Positions 24,429-33,255 of a DNA stretch of 64,000 bases are shown piece by piece. Made by a program: the position numbers and the translations under genes. This DNA is from Ornithinibacillus sp047228935 (lineage in GTDB: Bacteria; Bacillota; Bacilli; Bacillales; Amphibacillaceae). The notes beneath the pieces were generated by a model. It was not told the DNA's origin and ran no database searches. It saw nothing but the letters and a program-made list of their open reading frames with translations. The stretch is from assembly GCF_047228935.1 (NCBI RefSeq), contig NZ_JBFEGG010000003.1, positions 372,001-436,000 of the forward strand, written 5' to 3'. The stretch's first letter is position 1. Each line of letters opens with the position of its first letter.

Positions 24429-25175
24429 ATGAAAGTAATTCAACCAAAGCCATTTACATTTGAAGCGGGACCACGTGCGGTTTTGTTATTACACGGTTTT
24501 ACCGGCCACACAGCAGATGTACGTATGCTTGGGCGATTTTTACAGAAAAAAGGATATACTAGTCACGCACCAATTTATAGAGGACATAGTAAACCACCAG
24601 AAGAATTGATTGAAACAAGGCCAGATGAGTGGTGGGAAGATGTTCAGAAAGCCTTTCAACATTTAAAGGATTTAGGTTATAACGAAATTGCGGTATGTGG
24701 TCTATCACTTGGTGGTGTATTTAGTTTGAAACTAGCATATTCCCAAAATATAAAAGCAGTTATACCGATGTGTGCTCCGATGTTTTTTGATAATGAAAAG
24801 CAGCTAACCTCTGGATTCCAAGTTTTTTCTAAGGAGTACAAGCAATTAGAGGGAAAAGATGAGGAAACGATTAATGAAGAGCTAGCTTATTTAGTAGAAA
24901 ATTCTAGTCCAATGTTTGATGCGCTAGGTGAGCTTATTCAAGAGGTACAAGCTAACGTAGATACTATCTATACACCAACAATGGTCGTTCAAGCTAGACA
25001 GGATAAGATGATTAATACCGAAAGTGCTACATATATATATGAAAATGTGGAAGCGGAACGAAAAGAATTGAAATGGTATGAGAATTCTGGCCATGTTATT
25101 ACCGTTGATAAAGAAAAGGAACAGCTACATGAGGATATTTATCAGTTTTTAGAAACATTAGATTGGGCAGAATAA
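24429..25175 (+). CDS. est: Carboxylesterase (Est30 type)
   Basis: A 248-residue alpha/beta hydrolase. HGFTG forms the oxyanion hole and GLSLGG carries the nucleophile serine near residue 94; the aspartate is in ARQDKMI and the histidine in NSGHVIT. Size, motifs and place between secG and rnr match YvaK of B. subtilis and Est30 of Geobacillus stearothermophilus, which act on short acyl esters. Natural substrate unknown. AGAAGGGG precedes the start. Confidence 0.95.
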   Translation: MKVIQPKPFTFEAGPRAVLLLHGFTGHTADVRMLGRFLQKKGYTSHAPIYRGHSKPPEELIETRPDEWWEDVQKAFQHLKDLGYNEIAVCGLSLGGVFSLKLAYSQNIKAVIPMCAPMFFDNEKQLTSGFQVFSKEYKQLEGKDEETINEELAYLVENSSPMFDALGELIQEVQANVDTIYTPTMVVQARQDKMINTESATYIYENVEAERKELKWYENSGHVITVDKEKEQLHEDIYQFLETLDWAE

Positions 25176-25215
25176 TGATAAAGATAGCAAGTAGAAAGAG
25201 AAAGAGGGTGTTAGT

Positions 25216-27495
25216 ATGAGTGAAATAATGCTAGAAAAAGTGAGAAATTATTTTAAAACATATGATTCTAAGCCTTTAGCTGTTGAGGAATTAGAAGAGA
25301 TATTAGAAATTACTGATGTTGTAGAATTTAAAGAGTTAGTAAAAGCACTAAATGAATTAGAGTATAACGGTGAATTAGTTCGTACTAGAAAGAATCGCTT
25401 CGGTTTACCGGAAAAAATGAACTTAATCCGTGGTCGAATTCAAATGCATGCCAAAGGTTTTGCTTTTTTAATTCCTGATGATGAAAACGAAACCGATGTG
25501 TATATTCATCATTCGGATTTAGCTTCAGCAATGAACAATGATCGTGTGCTTGTACGTATTGAAAAGCAAGATATATCAGGAAACCGTCCGGAAGGGGTAG
25601 TAATACGTATTTTAGAACGTGCTATTACCGAGGTTGTCGGGACATTTGAGGATAATAAAGCGTTTGGTTTTGTTATTGCGGATGATAAAAGGATTCCAAA
25701 TGATATTTTTATTCCAAAGAGTAAGATGAACGGTGCAGTAGCAGGACATAAAGTTATTGCACGTATTACGAAATACCCAGAGAATCGGATGAGTGCGGAA
25801 GGTGAAATCATCCAAATTCTTGGCCATAAAAATGATCCTGGTATTGATATTATTTCAATAATATATAAGCATGGAATTAAAATGGACTTCCCAGAAGAAG
25901 TTTTAGACCAAGCAGTGAATACACCAGATGAAATTGATCCGAATGAGCTTGAAAATAGACGAGACCTTCGTGACGAAGTAATTGTTACAATTGACGGAGC
26001 GGATGCGAAAGACTTAGATGATGCGGTTACCGTTAAAAAGCTTGAAAATGGTAATTATAAGCTAGGTGTTTATATTGCAGATGTTAGTTACTATGTAAAA
26101 GAAGGTACACCAATAGATAAAGAAGCATTTGAACGTGGGACAAGTGTTTATTTAGTGGATCGCGTTATCCCGATGATTCCTCATCGTTTGTCTAATGGAA
26201 TTTGTTCTTTAAATCCGAAAGTGGACCGATTAACGTTAGGCTGTGAAATGGAAATTGATACTACTGGTAAAGTAGTAAATCATGAAATTTTCCAAAGTGT
26301 AATTCGCACAACGGAAAGAATGACATATTCTGATGTAAACAAAATTTTAGTTGATCAAGATGACGAGCTTCGTGAGAAATATCAACCACTTGTCCCGATG
26401 TTTGAGCAAATGGAAAAGCTAGCATCTATTTTGCGTTCAAAACGAATGGGTCGTGGTGCGATTGACTTTGATTTTAAAGAGGCAAAAGTGTTAGTGGATG
26501 AAGAAGGAAAAGCGACAGACGTTGTGATTAGGGAGCGTTCCGTTGCAGAGCGGTTAATCGAGGAGTTTATGCTAGCAGCTAATGAAACGGTGGCAGAGCA
26601 TTTCCATTGGATGGATGTACCGTTTATTCACCGGATTCATGAAGATCCGGATCAAAGTAAATTACAGCATTTCTTTGAATTTCTAGGCGGACTTGGCTAT
26701 AAAGTAAAAGGTACTGCAAATGAAATCCACCCACAGAGCTTACAAAAAGTATTAGAGGATGCCGCGGGTGAACCAGAAGAAATGATTATATCGAAGCTCA
26801 TGCTCCGTTCCATGAAGCAGGCAAAATATGATCCACAAGGGGTCGGACACTTTGGGCTAGCAACAGAGTTTTATACTCATTTTACATCGCCAATCAGACG
26901 ATATCCGGATTTAATTGTACATCGTTTAATTCGTACGTATTTAATTGAAAAGACGCTTGATAGCAAAACAATCGGGGCTTGGAAAGAGAAATTACCTGAG
27001 ATTGCACGACATTCTTCTGAAAAAGAGAGAACCGCAGTCGATGCCGAGAGAGATACGGATGACTTGAAAAAAGCTGAATACATGCAGGAACGAATTGGAG
27101 AGGAATTCACTGGAGTTATCAGTTCGGTAACAAGCTTTGGATTATTTGTAGAGCTAGAAAATACCATTGAGGGTCTAGTTCATGTGAGTTATTTAACGGA
27201 TGACTATTATCACTTTGATGAGCGTCATTATGCAATGATAGGTGAACGGACAGGTAAAGTATATCGAATCGGACAAGAAATCAAGGTGCGTGTTACAGGT
27301 GTTAATATGGATGAACATGCGATTGACTTTGAAATCGTTGGAGTAGGAAAAAAGGGAAACAAAGATCTTCCTAAAGTGGATAAGAGCCGTAATGGAAATA
27401 ATAAAGGAAAAACAGCTGTAAATGAGAAATCTAGTAAGAAATCTGGTAAACATCCCGCCAAATCCAACAAACCGAAAACACGAAAGAGGAAATAG
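25216..27495 (+). CDS. rnr: Ribonuclease R
   Basis: A 759-residue 3'-5' exoribonuclease. Order of domains: N-terminal winged helix (about 1-65), two cold-shock domains (about 70-215), the RNB catalytic domain (about 245-585; aspartates in IDGADAKDLDDAV), an S1 RNA-binding domain (about 630-710), then a lysine-rich tail. RNase R degrades structured RNA and takes part in tmRNA-linked quality control, which fits the nearby smpB and ssrA. AAAGAGGGTG precedes the start. Confidence 0.97.
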   Translation: MSEIMLEKVRNYFKTYDSKPLAVEELEEILEITDVVEFKELVKALNELEYNGELVRTRKNRFGLPEKMNLIRGRIQMHAKGFAFLIPDDENETDVYIHHSDLASAMNNDRVLVRIEKQDISGNRPEGVVIRILERAITEVVGTFEDNKAFGFVIADDKRIPNDIFIPKSKMNGAVAGHKVIARITKYPENRMSAEGEIIQILGHKNDPGIDIISIIYKHGIKMDFPEEVLDQAVNTPDEIDPNELENRRDLRDEVIVTIDGADAKDLDDAVTVKKLENGNYKLGVYIADVSYYVKEGTPIDKEAFERGTSVYLVDRVIPMIPHRLSNGICSLNPKVDRLTLGCEMEIDTTGKVVNHEIFQSVIRTTERMTYSDVNKILVDQDDELREKYQPLVPMFEQMEKLASILRSKRMGRGAIDFDFKEAKVLVDEEGKATDVVIRERSVAERLIEEFMLAANETVAEHFHWMDVPFIHRIHEDPDQSKLQHFFEFLGGLGYKVKGTANEIHPQSLQKVLEDAAGEPEEMIISKLMLRSMKQAKYDPQGVGHFGLATEFYTHFTSPIRRYPDLIVHRLIRTYLIEKTLDSKTIGAWKEKLPEIARHSSEKERTAVDAERDTDDLKKAEYMQERIGEEFTGVISSVTSFGLFVELENTIEGLVHVSYLTDDYYHFDERHYAMIGERTGKVYRIGQEIKVRVTGVNMDEHAIDFEIVGVGKKGNKDLPKVDKSRNGNNKGKTAVNEKSSKKSGKHPAKSNKPKTRKRK

Positions 27496-27558
27496 GCGCA
27501 AAAACAGTTCGTTGCGCATAGACTAATTCTGTTCCCCAAAAACAGGATTAGTCTTTTT
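27496..27558 (+). terminator. Terminator after rnr
   Basis: AGACTAAT (27520-27527) pairs with ATTAGTCT (27547-27554) around a CTGTT/ACAG inner stem, then T run. A GCGCAA/TTGCGC hairpin stands just before. Confidence 0.88.
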
Positions 27559-27600
27559 CTTTAGAGGAGAACAGGATTACTAAATTTTAGAATATTTTTA

Positions 27601-27661
27601 TTGCATATTTTTTATCAATCGAATAATATATTGCTATAACCAAAATGTTTCCCTAGGGAAA
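27601..27661 (+). promoter_or_regulatory. Promoter and metal-regulator-like palindrome before the ZIP transporter
   Basis: TTGCAT (27601-27606), 17 bp, TAATAT (27624-27629), then the perfect 14-bp palindrome TTTCCCTAGGGAAA (27648-27661) in the early transcribed region. The palindrome resembles operators of DtxR/MntR-type regulators. Confidence 0.6.
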
Positions 27662-27701
27662 AACAAATTAGGTAGTCCAACTATGAAGGGAGATCCATCG
27701 A

Positions 27702-28508
27702 ATGTCACATGAAGTGATTCTTGCCTTCTTATTCACGCTAATGGCTGGATTAGCAACGGGAATAGGAAGTTTATTAGCATTTTTCGCCAAAACTACAAAT
27801 ACGAAATTTTTATCTTTTGCTTTAGGTTTTTCAGCAGGGGTTATGATTTATGTGTCGATGATTGAAATTTTTGTAAAGGCACAGGACTCACTTGTCTCGG
27901 AATTAGGTGAGGATGGTGGTAGATGGTTAACCGTTTCTTCTTTCTTTGCTGGAATGCTTTTAATTGCGTTGATTGACCGTTTTGTTCCATCAGGTTCTAA
28001 TCCTCATGAACTGAAGAAAGTGGAGGATATGAAAGGCAATGGAGCAATGACAAAAAATCCTGACTTATTGAAAATGGGCGTATTTACTGCACTAGCAATT
28101 GGGATACATAATTTCCCAGAAGGTATTGCAACATTTGTTTCCACTATCCAAGATCCAACCTTAGGATTTGCGATTGCCATTGCAATTGCTATACACAACA
28201 TCCCAGAAGGAATTGCGGTTTCTGTCCCGATTTATTTTGCAACTAATGATAAGAAAAAAGCATTTAAACTATCCTTTCTTTCCGGTCTAGCTGAACCAGT
28301 TGGGGCCATTGTAGCATTTTTATTCCTAATGCCTTTCTTATCGGAAACAATGTTCGGTATTATTTTCGCAGCAGTAGCAGGAATCATGGTATTTATTTCT
28401 TTAGATGAACTACTTCCAGCAGCAAAGAAATTTGATGAAGCCCATGTTTCTATTTATGGTGTCATCTGTGGTATGGCGCTAATGGCACTAAGTTTATTGA
28501 TGTTATAA
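27702..28508 (+). CDS. ZIP-family metal transporter (ZupT-like)
   Basis: A 268-residue membrane protein with about eight transmembrane helices and a short charged cytoplasmic loop around residues 95-120. The two metal-binding helices carry HNFPEG and HNIPEG, the signature of ZupT-type importers of zinc, iron and manganese. AAGGGAGA precedes the start. The palindrome upstream suggests control by metal level. Exact metal unknown. Confidence 0.92.
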   Translation: MSHEVILAFLFTLMAGLATGIGSLLAFFAKTTNTKFLSFALGFSAGVMIYVSMIEIFVKAQDSLVSELGEDGGRWLTVSSFFAGMLLIALIDRFVPSGSNPHELKKVEDMKGNGAMTKNPDLLKMGVFTALAIGIHNFPEGIATFVSTIQDPTLGFAIAIAIAIHNIPEGIAVSVPIYFATNDKKKAFKLSFLSGLAEPVGAIVAFLFLMPFLSETMFGIIFAAVAGIMVFISLDELLPAAKKFDEAHVSIYGVICGMALMALSLLML

Positions 28509-28513
28509 ATTTT

Positions 28514-28548
28514 AGCCCCAATGGTTTAAAAGCTAGCCTTTGGGGTTT
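28514..28548 (+). terminator. Terminator after the ZIP gene
   Basis: CCCCAATGG pairs with CCTTTGGGG, followed by a short T-rich run. Confidence 0.7.
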
Positions 28549-28651
28549 CGTTGTATTTAGTTATGTTATGGTTTGAATAATGGTTTCCTATTGGAATAAC
28601 ACATCATTATTTGGTAAAATTGATGCACGGAAGTTTTGGGAGGGCTTAAAA

Positions 28652-29119
28652 ATGCCTAAAGGTGAAGGTAAAGTAATTGCACAAAATAAAAAAGCATCAC
28701 ATGATTATTTTATTGAAGATACGTATGAAGCAGGTATTGTACTTCAAGGTACAGAAATTAAATCCTTACGTGCAGGGCGCGTGAATTTAAAAGATTCCCA
28801 TGCGAGAATTGATAAACGTGGAGAAGTTCAATTAATTAATTTACATATTTCGGAATACGAGCAAGGTAACCGGTTTAATCATGATCCGACTAGAACAAGA
28901 AAGCTATTATTACATCGGAAACAGATTGATAAACTAATTGGTTTAACCCAACAAGAAGGCTTTGCACTTGTTCCGTTGAAAATTTATATCAAAAACGGAT
29001 ATGCGAAAGTATTAATTGGACTTGGTAAAGGGAAGAAGAAATACGATAAACGTGAGGATCTAAAGAAGAAGCAAGTGAAGAGAGATATTGACCGAGCTAT
29101 AAAAGACTATAATAGATAA
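28652..29119 (+). CDS. smpB: SsrA-binding protein SmpB
   Basis: A 155-residue OB-fold protein that binds tmRNA and places it in stalled ribosomes. Landmarks are NKKASHDYFIEDTYEAGIVL, GTEIKSLRAGRVNLKD and the basic C-terminal tail KREDLKKKQVKRDIDRAIK that enters the mRNA channel. The start at 28652 follows GGGAGGG and gives the standard length. tmRNA itself lies 1.9 kb downstream, separated by a peptidase gene. Confidence 0.97.
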   Translation: MPKGEGKVIAQNKKASHDYFIEDTYEAGIVLQGTEIKSLRAGRVNLKDSHARIDKRGEVQLINLHISEYEQGNRFNHDPTRTRKLLLHRKQIDKLIGLTQQEGFALVPLKIYIKNGYAKVLIGLGKGKKKYDKREDLKKKQVKRDIDRAIKDYNR

Positions 29120-29126
29120 ACCTTTT

Positions 29127-29157
29127 CCATCAGCATGATTTATTCTGCTGATGGTTT
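29127..29157 (+). terminator. Hairpin after smpB
   Basis: CCATCAGCA (29127-29135) pairs perfectly with TGCTGATGG (29146-29154), with only a short T stretch after it. Confidence 0.65.
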
Positions 29158-29181
29158 AGTCTATAAAAGGGGATAAACATA

Positions 29182-30843
29182 ATGGGATATACTATAATAA
29201 AGTGCCGTGATGATGTGTTAAACCTTACGAAGCAGCTTGTTTCGATTCGAAGTATTGTCAATACGGAAGGGGAAAGTGTGATAGCCCACTCGTTATATAC
29301 GATGATCGCTTCTTTCTCGTATTTCCAAACGAATCCCGACCAGTTAATTATCGAGAAAACCAATAACGATGAAATGAATCGCTATAATGTATTAGCTTAT
29401 GTGAAAGGAAAAGGTAACAGCAATCGAACGGTGATTATGATGGGGCATATGGATACAGTTGGAGTGGAAGATTTCAATCAACAAGGGGATTATGCTTTTC
29501 AGCCTGATGAATGGATGGAAATCTTAAAGGAAGAAGATATCCCTTACAAAGCTCGGGAGCAACTGTTACCTAATGAGTGGTTATTTGGGCGCGGAGCTTT
29601 AGATATGAAGAGCGGAGTAGCAAGTAACTTATTTTTACTACAATATTTTTCAGAACATCCGGAAAAACTAGATGGTAACCTCGTGTTCCTTGCAGAATGT
29701 GATGAAGAGGACGGTTCTCATGGTATTCTCTCTGCTTTAGAGACATTAAAAAAATGGAAAAAGGATCTTGAATTTGAGTATGTTGCAGCGATAAATGCTG
29801 ATTTTGTATCTCCTTTATATGAAGGAGATCCGAACCGGTATATTTATAAAGGTACAGTAGGAAAATTACTACCATCCTTCTATATTACTGGAGCAGAAAC
29901 CCATGTTGGTGCTGCTTTTGAGGGAATTGATCCTAATTTTATTGCTTCCGAACTGACAAGACAGATTAGTTATAATTCACAGCTTTGTAATGAATCATAT
30001 GGTGAGTATACATTACCTCCAGTAGCTTTAAAACAAATGGATCTTAAGACAGCCTATAATGTGCAAACAGCGTTGGGAGCATTTGTGTATTATAACTTTT
30101 TCATTCATTCGTGGACGCCGAAAAAAGTACTCTCCATTTTAAAGGAGCAAGCTGAGACTGCTTTTCAGAATGCATTAGATACTTTTGATAAAAGCTATAA
30201 AGCATATTGTAAGATGTCTGGGGAAAAGTACGACGGTGTTAAATGGAACCCTAGAGTGTTTACCTACGAGGAAATGGAAGCAATGTTAGTGAAGGCTTAT
30301 GGAAAGAAGTATTTAGATTCGATGGATACTTTTAAAATGGCATTACTTCATGATGAATCACTAGATACAAGACTATTTGCTTTAAAAGTTGTGGAAGAGG
30401 CATGGAAGTGGATGGAGGATAAGGATCCTGCCATTATACTTTTTTACTCATCGTTGTATTACCCAAGAATTGAATTGACTGAAAAGACTCCTAATGAACG
30501 CAGGTTGAATGATGCATTAGAAAGAGCAGTGGAAACCATACAGACTATTTATGATAAACCAATAAAGGTTAAGAACTTCTTCCCATATATTTCGGATATG
30601 AGTTTTATGGCAATCAGTGATGATGAAGCGGGGATTAATGCTGTTAAGGAAAATAATCCAGCTTGGGGAACAAAGCATTATGTGGATTATGAAGCAATAC
30701 GTGATATAAATGTTCCGGTAATCAATATTGGACCATATGGGTTTGATGCGCATAAGAAACTTGAACGAGTAGAAATTGATTACTCAATGGAGATTGTGCC
30801 GAATATGACGAAGCTCGTCATAGAAAAACTACTAATTGAATAA
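29182..30843 (+). CDS. M20-family peptidase, RocB-like
   Basis: A 553-residue metallohydrolase. Zinc-site motifs of the M20 family are present: MGHMDTVG near residue 92, RGALDMKSG and AECDEEDGSHG. Size and sequence type agree with RocB of B. subtilis, a protein of the arginine-catabolism rocABC operon whose reaction is not settled. Here no roc gene is nearby; it lies between smpB and ssrA, a place normally free of such a gene. AAAAGGGGA precedes the start. Confidence 0.82.
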   Translation: MGYTIIKCRDDVLNLTKQLVSIRSIVNTEGESVIAHSLYTMIASFSYFQTNPDQLIIEKTNNDEMNRYNVLAYVKGKGNSNRTVIMMGHMDTVGVEDFNQQGDYAFQPDEWMEILKEEDIPYKAREQLLPNEWLFGRGALDMKSGVASNLFLLQYFSEHPEKLDGNLVFLAECDEEDGSHGILSALETLKKWKKDLEFEYVAAINADFVSPLYEGDPNRYIYKGTVGKLLPSFYITGAETHVGAAFEGIDPNFIASELTRQISYNSQLCNESYGEYTLPPVALKQMDLKTAYNVQTALGAFVYYNFFIHSWTPKKVLSILKEQAETAFQNALDTFDKSYKAYCKMSGEKYDGVKWNPRVFTYEEMEAMLVKAYGKKYLDSMDTFKMALLHDESLDTRLFALKVVEEAWKWMEDKDPAIILFYSSLYYPRIELTEKTPNERRLNDALERAVETIQTIYDKPIKVKNFFPYISDMSFMAISDDEAGINAVKENNPAWGTKHYVDYEAIRDINVPVINIGPYGFDAHKKLERVEIDYSMEIVPNMTKLVIEKLLIE

Positions 30844-30898
30844 ATGAGTCTACTGGGAAACGAAAGCTTTACTGGGAAAACATCCCACGGTAGTACCC

Positions 30899-30926
30899 TT
30901 GAAAATGTATTTGGATATGTTATAAT
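30899..30926 (+). promoter_or_regulatory. Promoter of ssrA
   Basis: TTGAAA (30899-30904), 16 bp, TATAAT (30921-30926). Confidence 0.75.
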
Positions 30927-31002
30927 AGAATATGTCGCCAATGAGCGGCCAACAATTAAATAATAATTTGTGCTCGTATATACCCGAGCGTTTTCCTTTT
31001 AT

Positions 31003-31363
31003 GGGGACGTTACGGATTCGACAGGGGTAGGTCGAGCTCAGGTTGCGCGTCGAGGTTACGACTCGTAAAACGTTATCGCCTAAATATAACTGGCAAAGAA
31101 AACAATTACTCTTTAGCAGCTGCATAAGCTAGCCTAAAGGATCCTTCCCGCTTTCGCCCGTGAAGCGGATTGAAGGGTCTCAAATTGAGCGGGCTATTAC
31201 GGCATCCACCGTCTGAGGATGGCCGTAGAAATTAATCAGACTAGCTACTCGGAAGCCTGTTGGTAGGCTGAAGAGATAGCGAAATATAATATACCAACTA
31301 CACGTGTAGAAGCCTGAGTGTCGTTACCTTTGGACGCGGGTTCGACTCCCGCCGTCTCCACCA
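31003..31363 (+). ncRNA. ssrA: Transfer-messenger RNA (tmRNA)
   Basis: The RNA begins GGGGACGTTACGGATTCGAC and ends with the tRNA-like T arm GGTTCGACTCCCGCC, acceptor strand CGTCTCC and an encoded ACCA. The acceptor stem pairs end to end. The tag frame at 31092-31127 reads GKENNYSLAAA followed by TAA, so, after the alanine from the charged tmRNA itself, stalled proteins receive a tag ending in LAAA for ClpXP. Its partner SmpB is encoded upstream. Confidence 0.97.
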
Positions 31364-31441
31364 ATACATATGTTGGTGGTTTTTTTGCGTTATTGTGGTT
31401 TAAAGCATAGACTTTCTATTTGGAAAGTCTATGCTTTATTT
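31358..31441 (+). terminator. Double terminator of ssrA
   Basis: CCACCAA (31358-31364) of the mature 3' end pairs with TTGGTGG (31373-31379), then T run. A second, perfect 15-bp stem lies at 31402-31416/31423-31437, again with a T-rich end. Confidence 0.9.
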
Positions 31442-31683
31442 TTCATTAATTCCAATTGGTACGATACAGAGGATTGTTTTAGAATTGTTAGAAAGATTAC
31501 TGTTTGGGTTCTAACGATTGAAGTGTTCTTTAATAATATGAGTTTTTTGATTATAAAATTTTAAAGAACCAAAAGAGAAAATATTGGAAAATTCATCTAT
31601 TATTAAATGATAGTATAATATTCCTAGTGGTTTATTAGATAGATGGCTACAGAAATACTCATCCTATAGAGTGAACTTTAATT
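31442..31683. other. Gene-free AT-rich spacer
   Basis: About 240 bases after the ssrA terminators without a supported gene or clear structure. Confidence 0.6.
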
Positions 31684-31753
31684 TTGTCAGGAAGTAGATT
31701 GACAAATTCATGTTTAGAATAGATTGAAAGTCCTACTGTAAGCGCTGTATTAT
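31684..31753 (+). promoter_or_regulatory. mtlA promoter with MtlR-like inverted repeat and cre-like site
   Basis: TTGTCA (31684-31689) and TGACAA (31700-31705) form an inverted repeat like MtlR boxes. Downstream lie TTGAAA (31724-31729), 18 bp and TATTAT (31748-31753). TGTAAGCGCTGTAT (31737-31750), a partial cre match with an intact TGTAAGCG half, overlaps the -10. Confidence 0.55.
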
Positions 31754-31804
31754 TTGAGTGAAGAACTTATCTAAATTTATATTAAGAATAGGAGAGGGTT
31801 AACG

Positions 31805-33232
31805 ATGGCAGAAAATAAAGGATTCCGTGCCAAAGTTCAAAAGTTTGGTAGTTATTTAAGCGGAATGATCATGCCAAATATTGGGGCTTTTATTGCTTGG
31901 GGTATTATCACTGCTTTATTTATTCCAGATGGCTGGATTCCCAATGAAGATTTAGCAGCATTAGTAGATCCAATGATTAATTATCTTTTACCATTATTAA
32001 TAGGTTTTACTGGTGGACGTATGGTCTACGATATTCGTGGAGGTATAGTCGGTGCTACTGCAACCATGGGTGTAATCGTTGGGGCAGATGTTCCAATGTT
32101 CTTAGGTGCCATGATTATGGGACCACTTGCTGGTTGGTGTATGAAGAAAATTGATGGAGTGTTTCAATCAAAGATTCGTTCTGGATTTGAAATGTTATAT
32201 AACAATTTCTCAGCTGGTATTTTAGCAGCAATTTTAGCGGGTATTGCAGTAAAAGTTATTGGTCCTGTTGTTGCAGGATTAAATAAGGTATTAGCTGCTG
32301 GTGTTGACTTTATTATCGATGCAGGTTTATTACCACTAGCTAACATTATTATTGAACCTGCAAAAGTATTGTTCTTAAACAACGCGATTAATCACGGAAT
32401 TTTAAGTCCTATAGGGGTTGAACAAGCTTCTGAAACTGGACGTTCTGTATTATTCCTACTTGAAGCAAACCCAGGTGTCGGACTCGGTATTTTATTAGCG
32501 TTTATGGTATTTGGTAAAGGTGCAGCTAGAAGCTCTGCTTCTGGGGCGGCAGTCATTCAATTTTTAGGTGGGATACATGAAATTTACTTCCCATATATCT
32601 TAATGAAGCCTGCTTTACTATTAGCTGCTATCGCTGGGGGAGTTAGTGGTGTCTTTACTCTTACAATTTTTGACGCTGGACTTGTCGCACCGGCATCTCC
32701 AGGTAGTATTTTTGCTGTTCTAGCTATGACTGCTCAAGGTAGCTATCTTGGCGTAATACTTGCAGTTGTAGTATCAGCTGCTGTTTCCTTCGGTGTTGCT
32801 TCACTAATCTTGAAAACAAGTAAAGAAAAAACAGAAGATTTATCAGACGCTACTTCAAAAATGGAAGAATTAAAAGGGAAGAAAAGCTCAGTTGCTAGTG
32901 CACTTGCGCAAAGTGATAGTGAAGCTCAAGAAGAACTTGCAGCAGTTGTGCAACAAGATGTCCATAAAATTATCTTTGCCTGTGATGCCGGTATGGGATC
33001 AAGTGCAATGGGTGCTTCCTTATTACGAAACAAATTTAAAGAAGGAAATATTGATATCGAGGTTACAAACAGCGCAATAAATGAATTGCCTAGTGATGCG
33101 GATATCGTTATTACACAAAAAGAATTAACTGACCGTGCTAAAGTAAAGCTTCCAAATGCGGAGCATATTTCGGTAGATAATTTCTTAAACAGTCCAAAAT
33201 ATGATGAATTAGTTAAGCGATTAAGTAAATAA
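31805..33232 (+). CDS. mtlA: Mannitol-specific PTS transporter, EIICB
   Basis: A 475-residue membrane transporter that brings in mannitol as mannitol-1-phosphate. The EIIC part (about 1-340) has several hydrophobic helices and the conserved GGIHEIYFPYIL loop. A linker is followed by the EIIB domain (about 380-475) with the phosphocysteine in IIFACDAGMGSSAMGASLLR. EIIA is separate (mtlF). AGGAGAGGG precedes the start. It heads the mtlARFD operon. Confidence 0.97.
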   Translation: MAENKGFRAKVQKFGSYLSGMIMPNIGAFIAWGIITALFIPDGWIPNEDLAALVDPMINYLLPLLIGFTGGRMVYDIRGGIVGATATMGVIVGADVPMFLGAMIMGPLAGWCMKKIDGVFQSKIRSGFEMLYNNFSAGILAAILAGIAVKVIGPVVAGLNKVLAAGVDFIIDAGLLPLANIIIEPAKVLFLNNAINHGILSPIGVEQASETGRSVLFLLEANPGVGLGILLAFMVFGKGAARSSASGAAVIQFLGGIHEIYFPYILMKPALLLAAIAGGVSGVFTLTIFDAGLVAPASPGSIFAVLAMTAQGSYLGVILAVVVSAAVSFGVASLILKTSKEKTEDLSDATSKMEELKGKKSSVASALAQSDSEAQEELAAVVQQDVHKIIFACDAGMGSSAMGASLLRNKFKEGNIDIEVTNSAINELPSDADIVITQKELTDRAKVKLPNAEHISVDNFLNSPKYDELVKRLSK

Positions 33233-33255
33233 AGTGAGAAAATCATTGGAGGGGG

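Noticed and set aside
31370..31564. 64-codon frame after ssrA
   Set aside because: Lies over the ssrA terminators and has no ribosome site.
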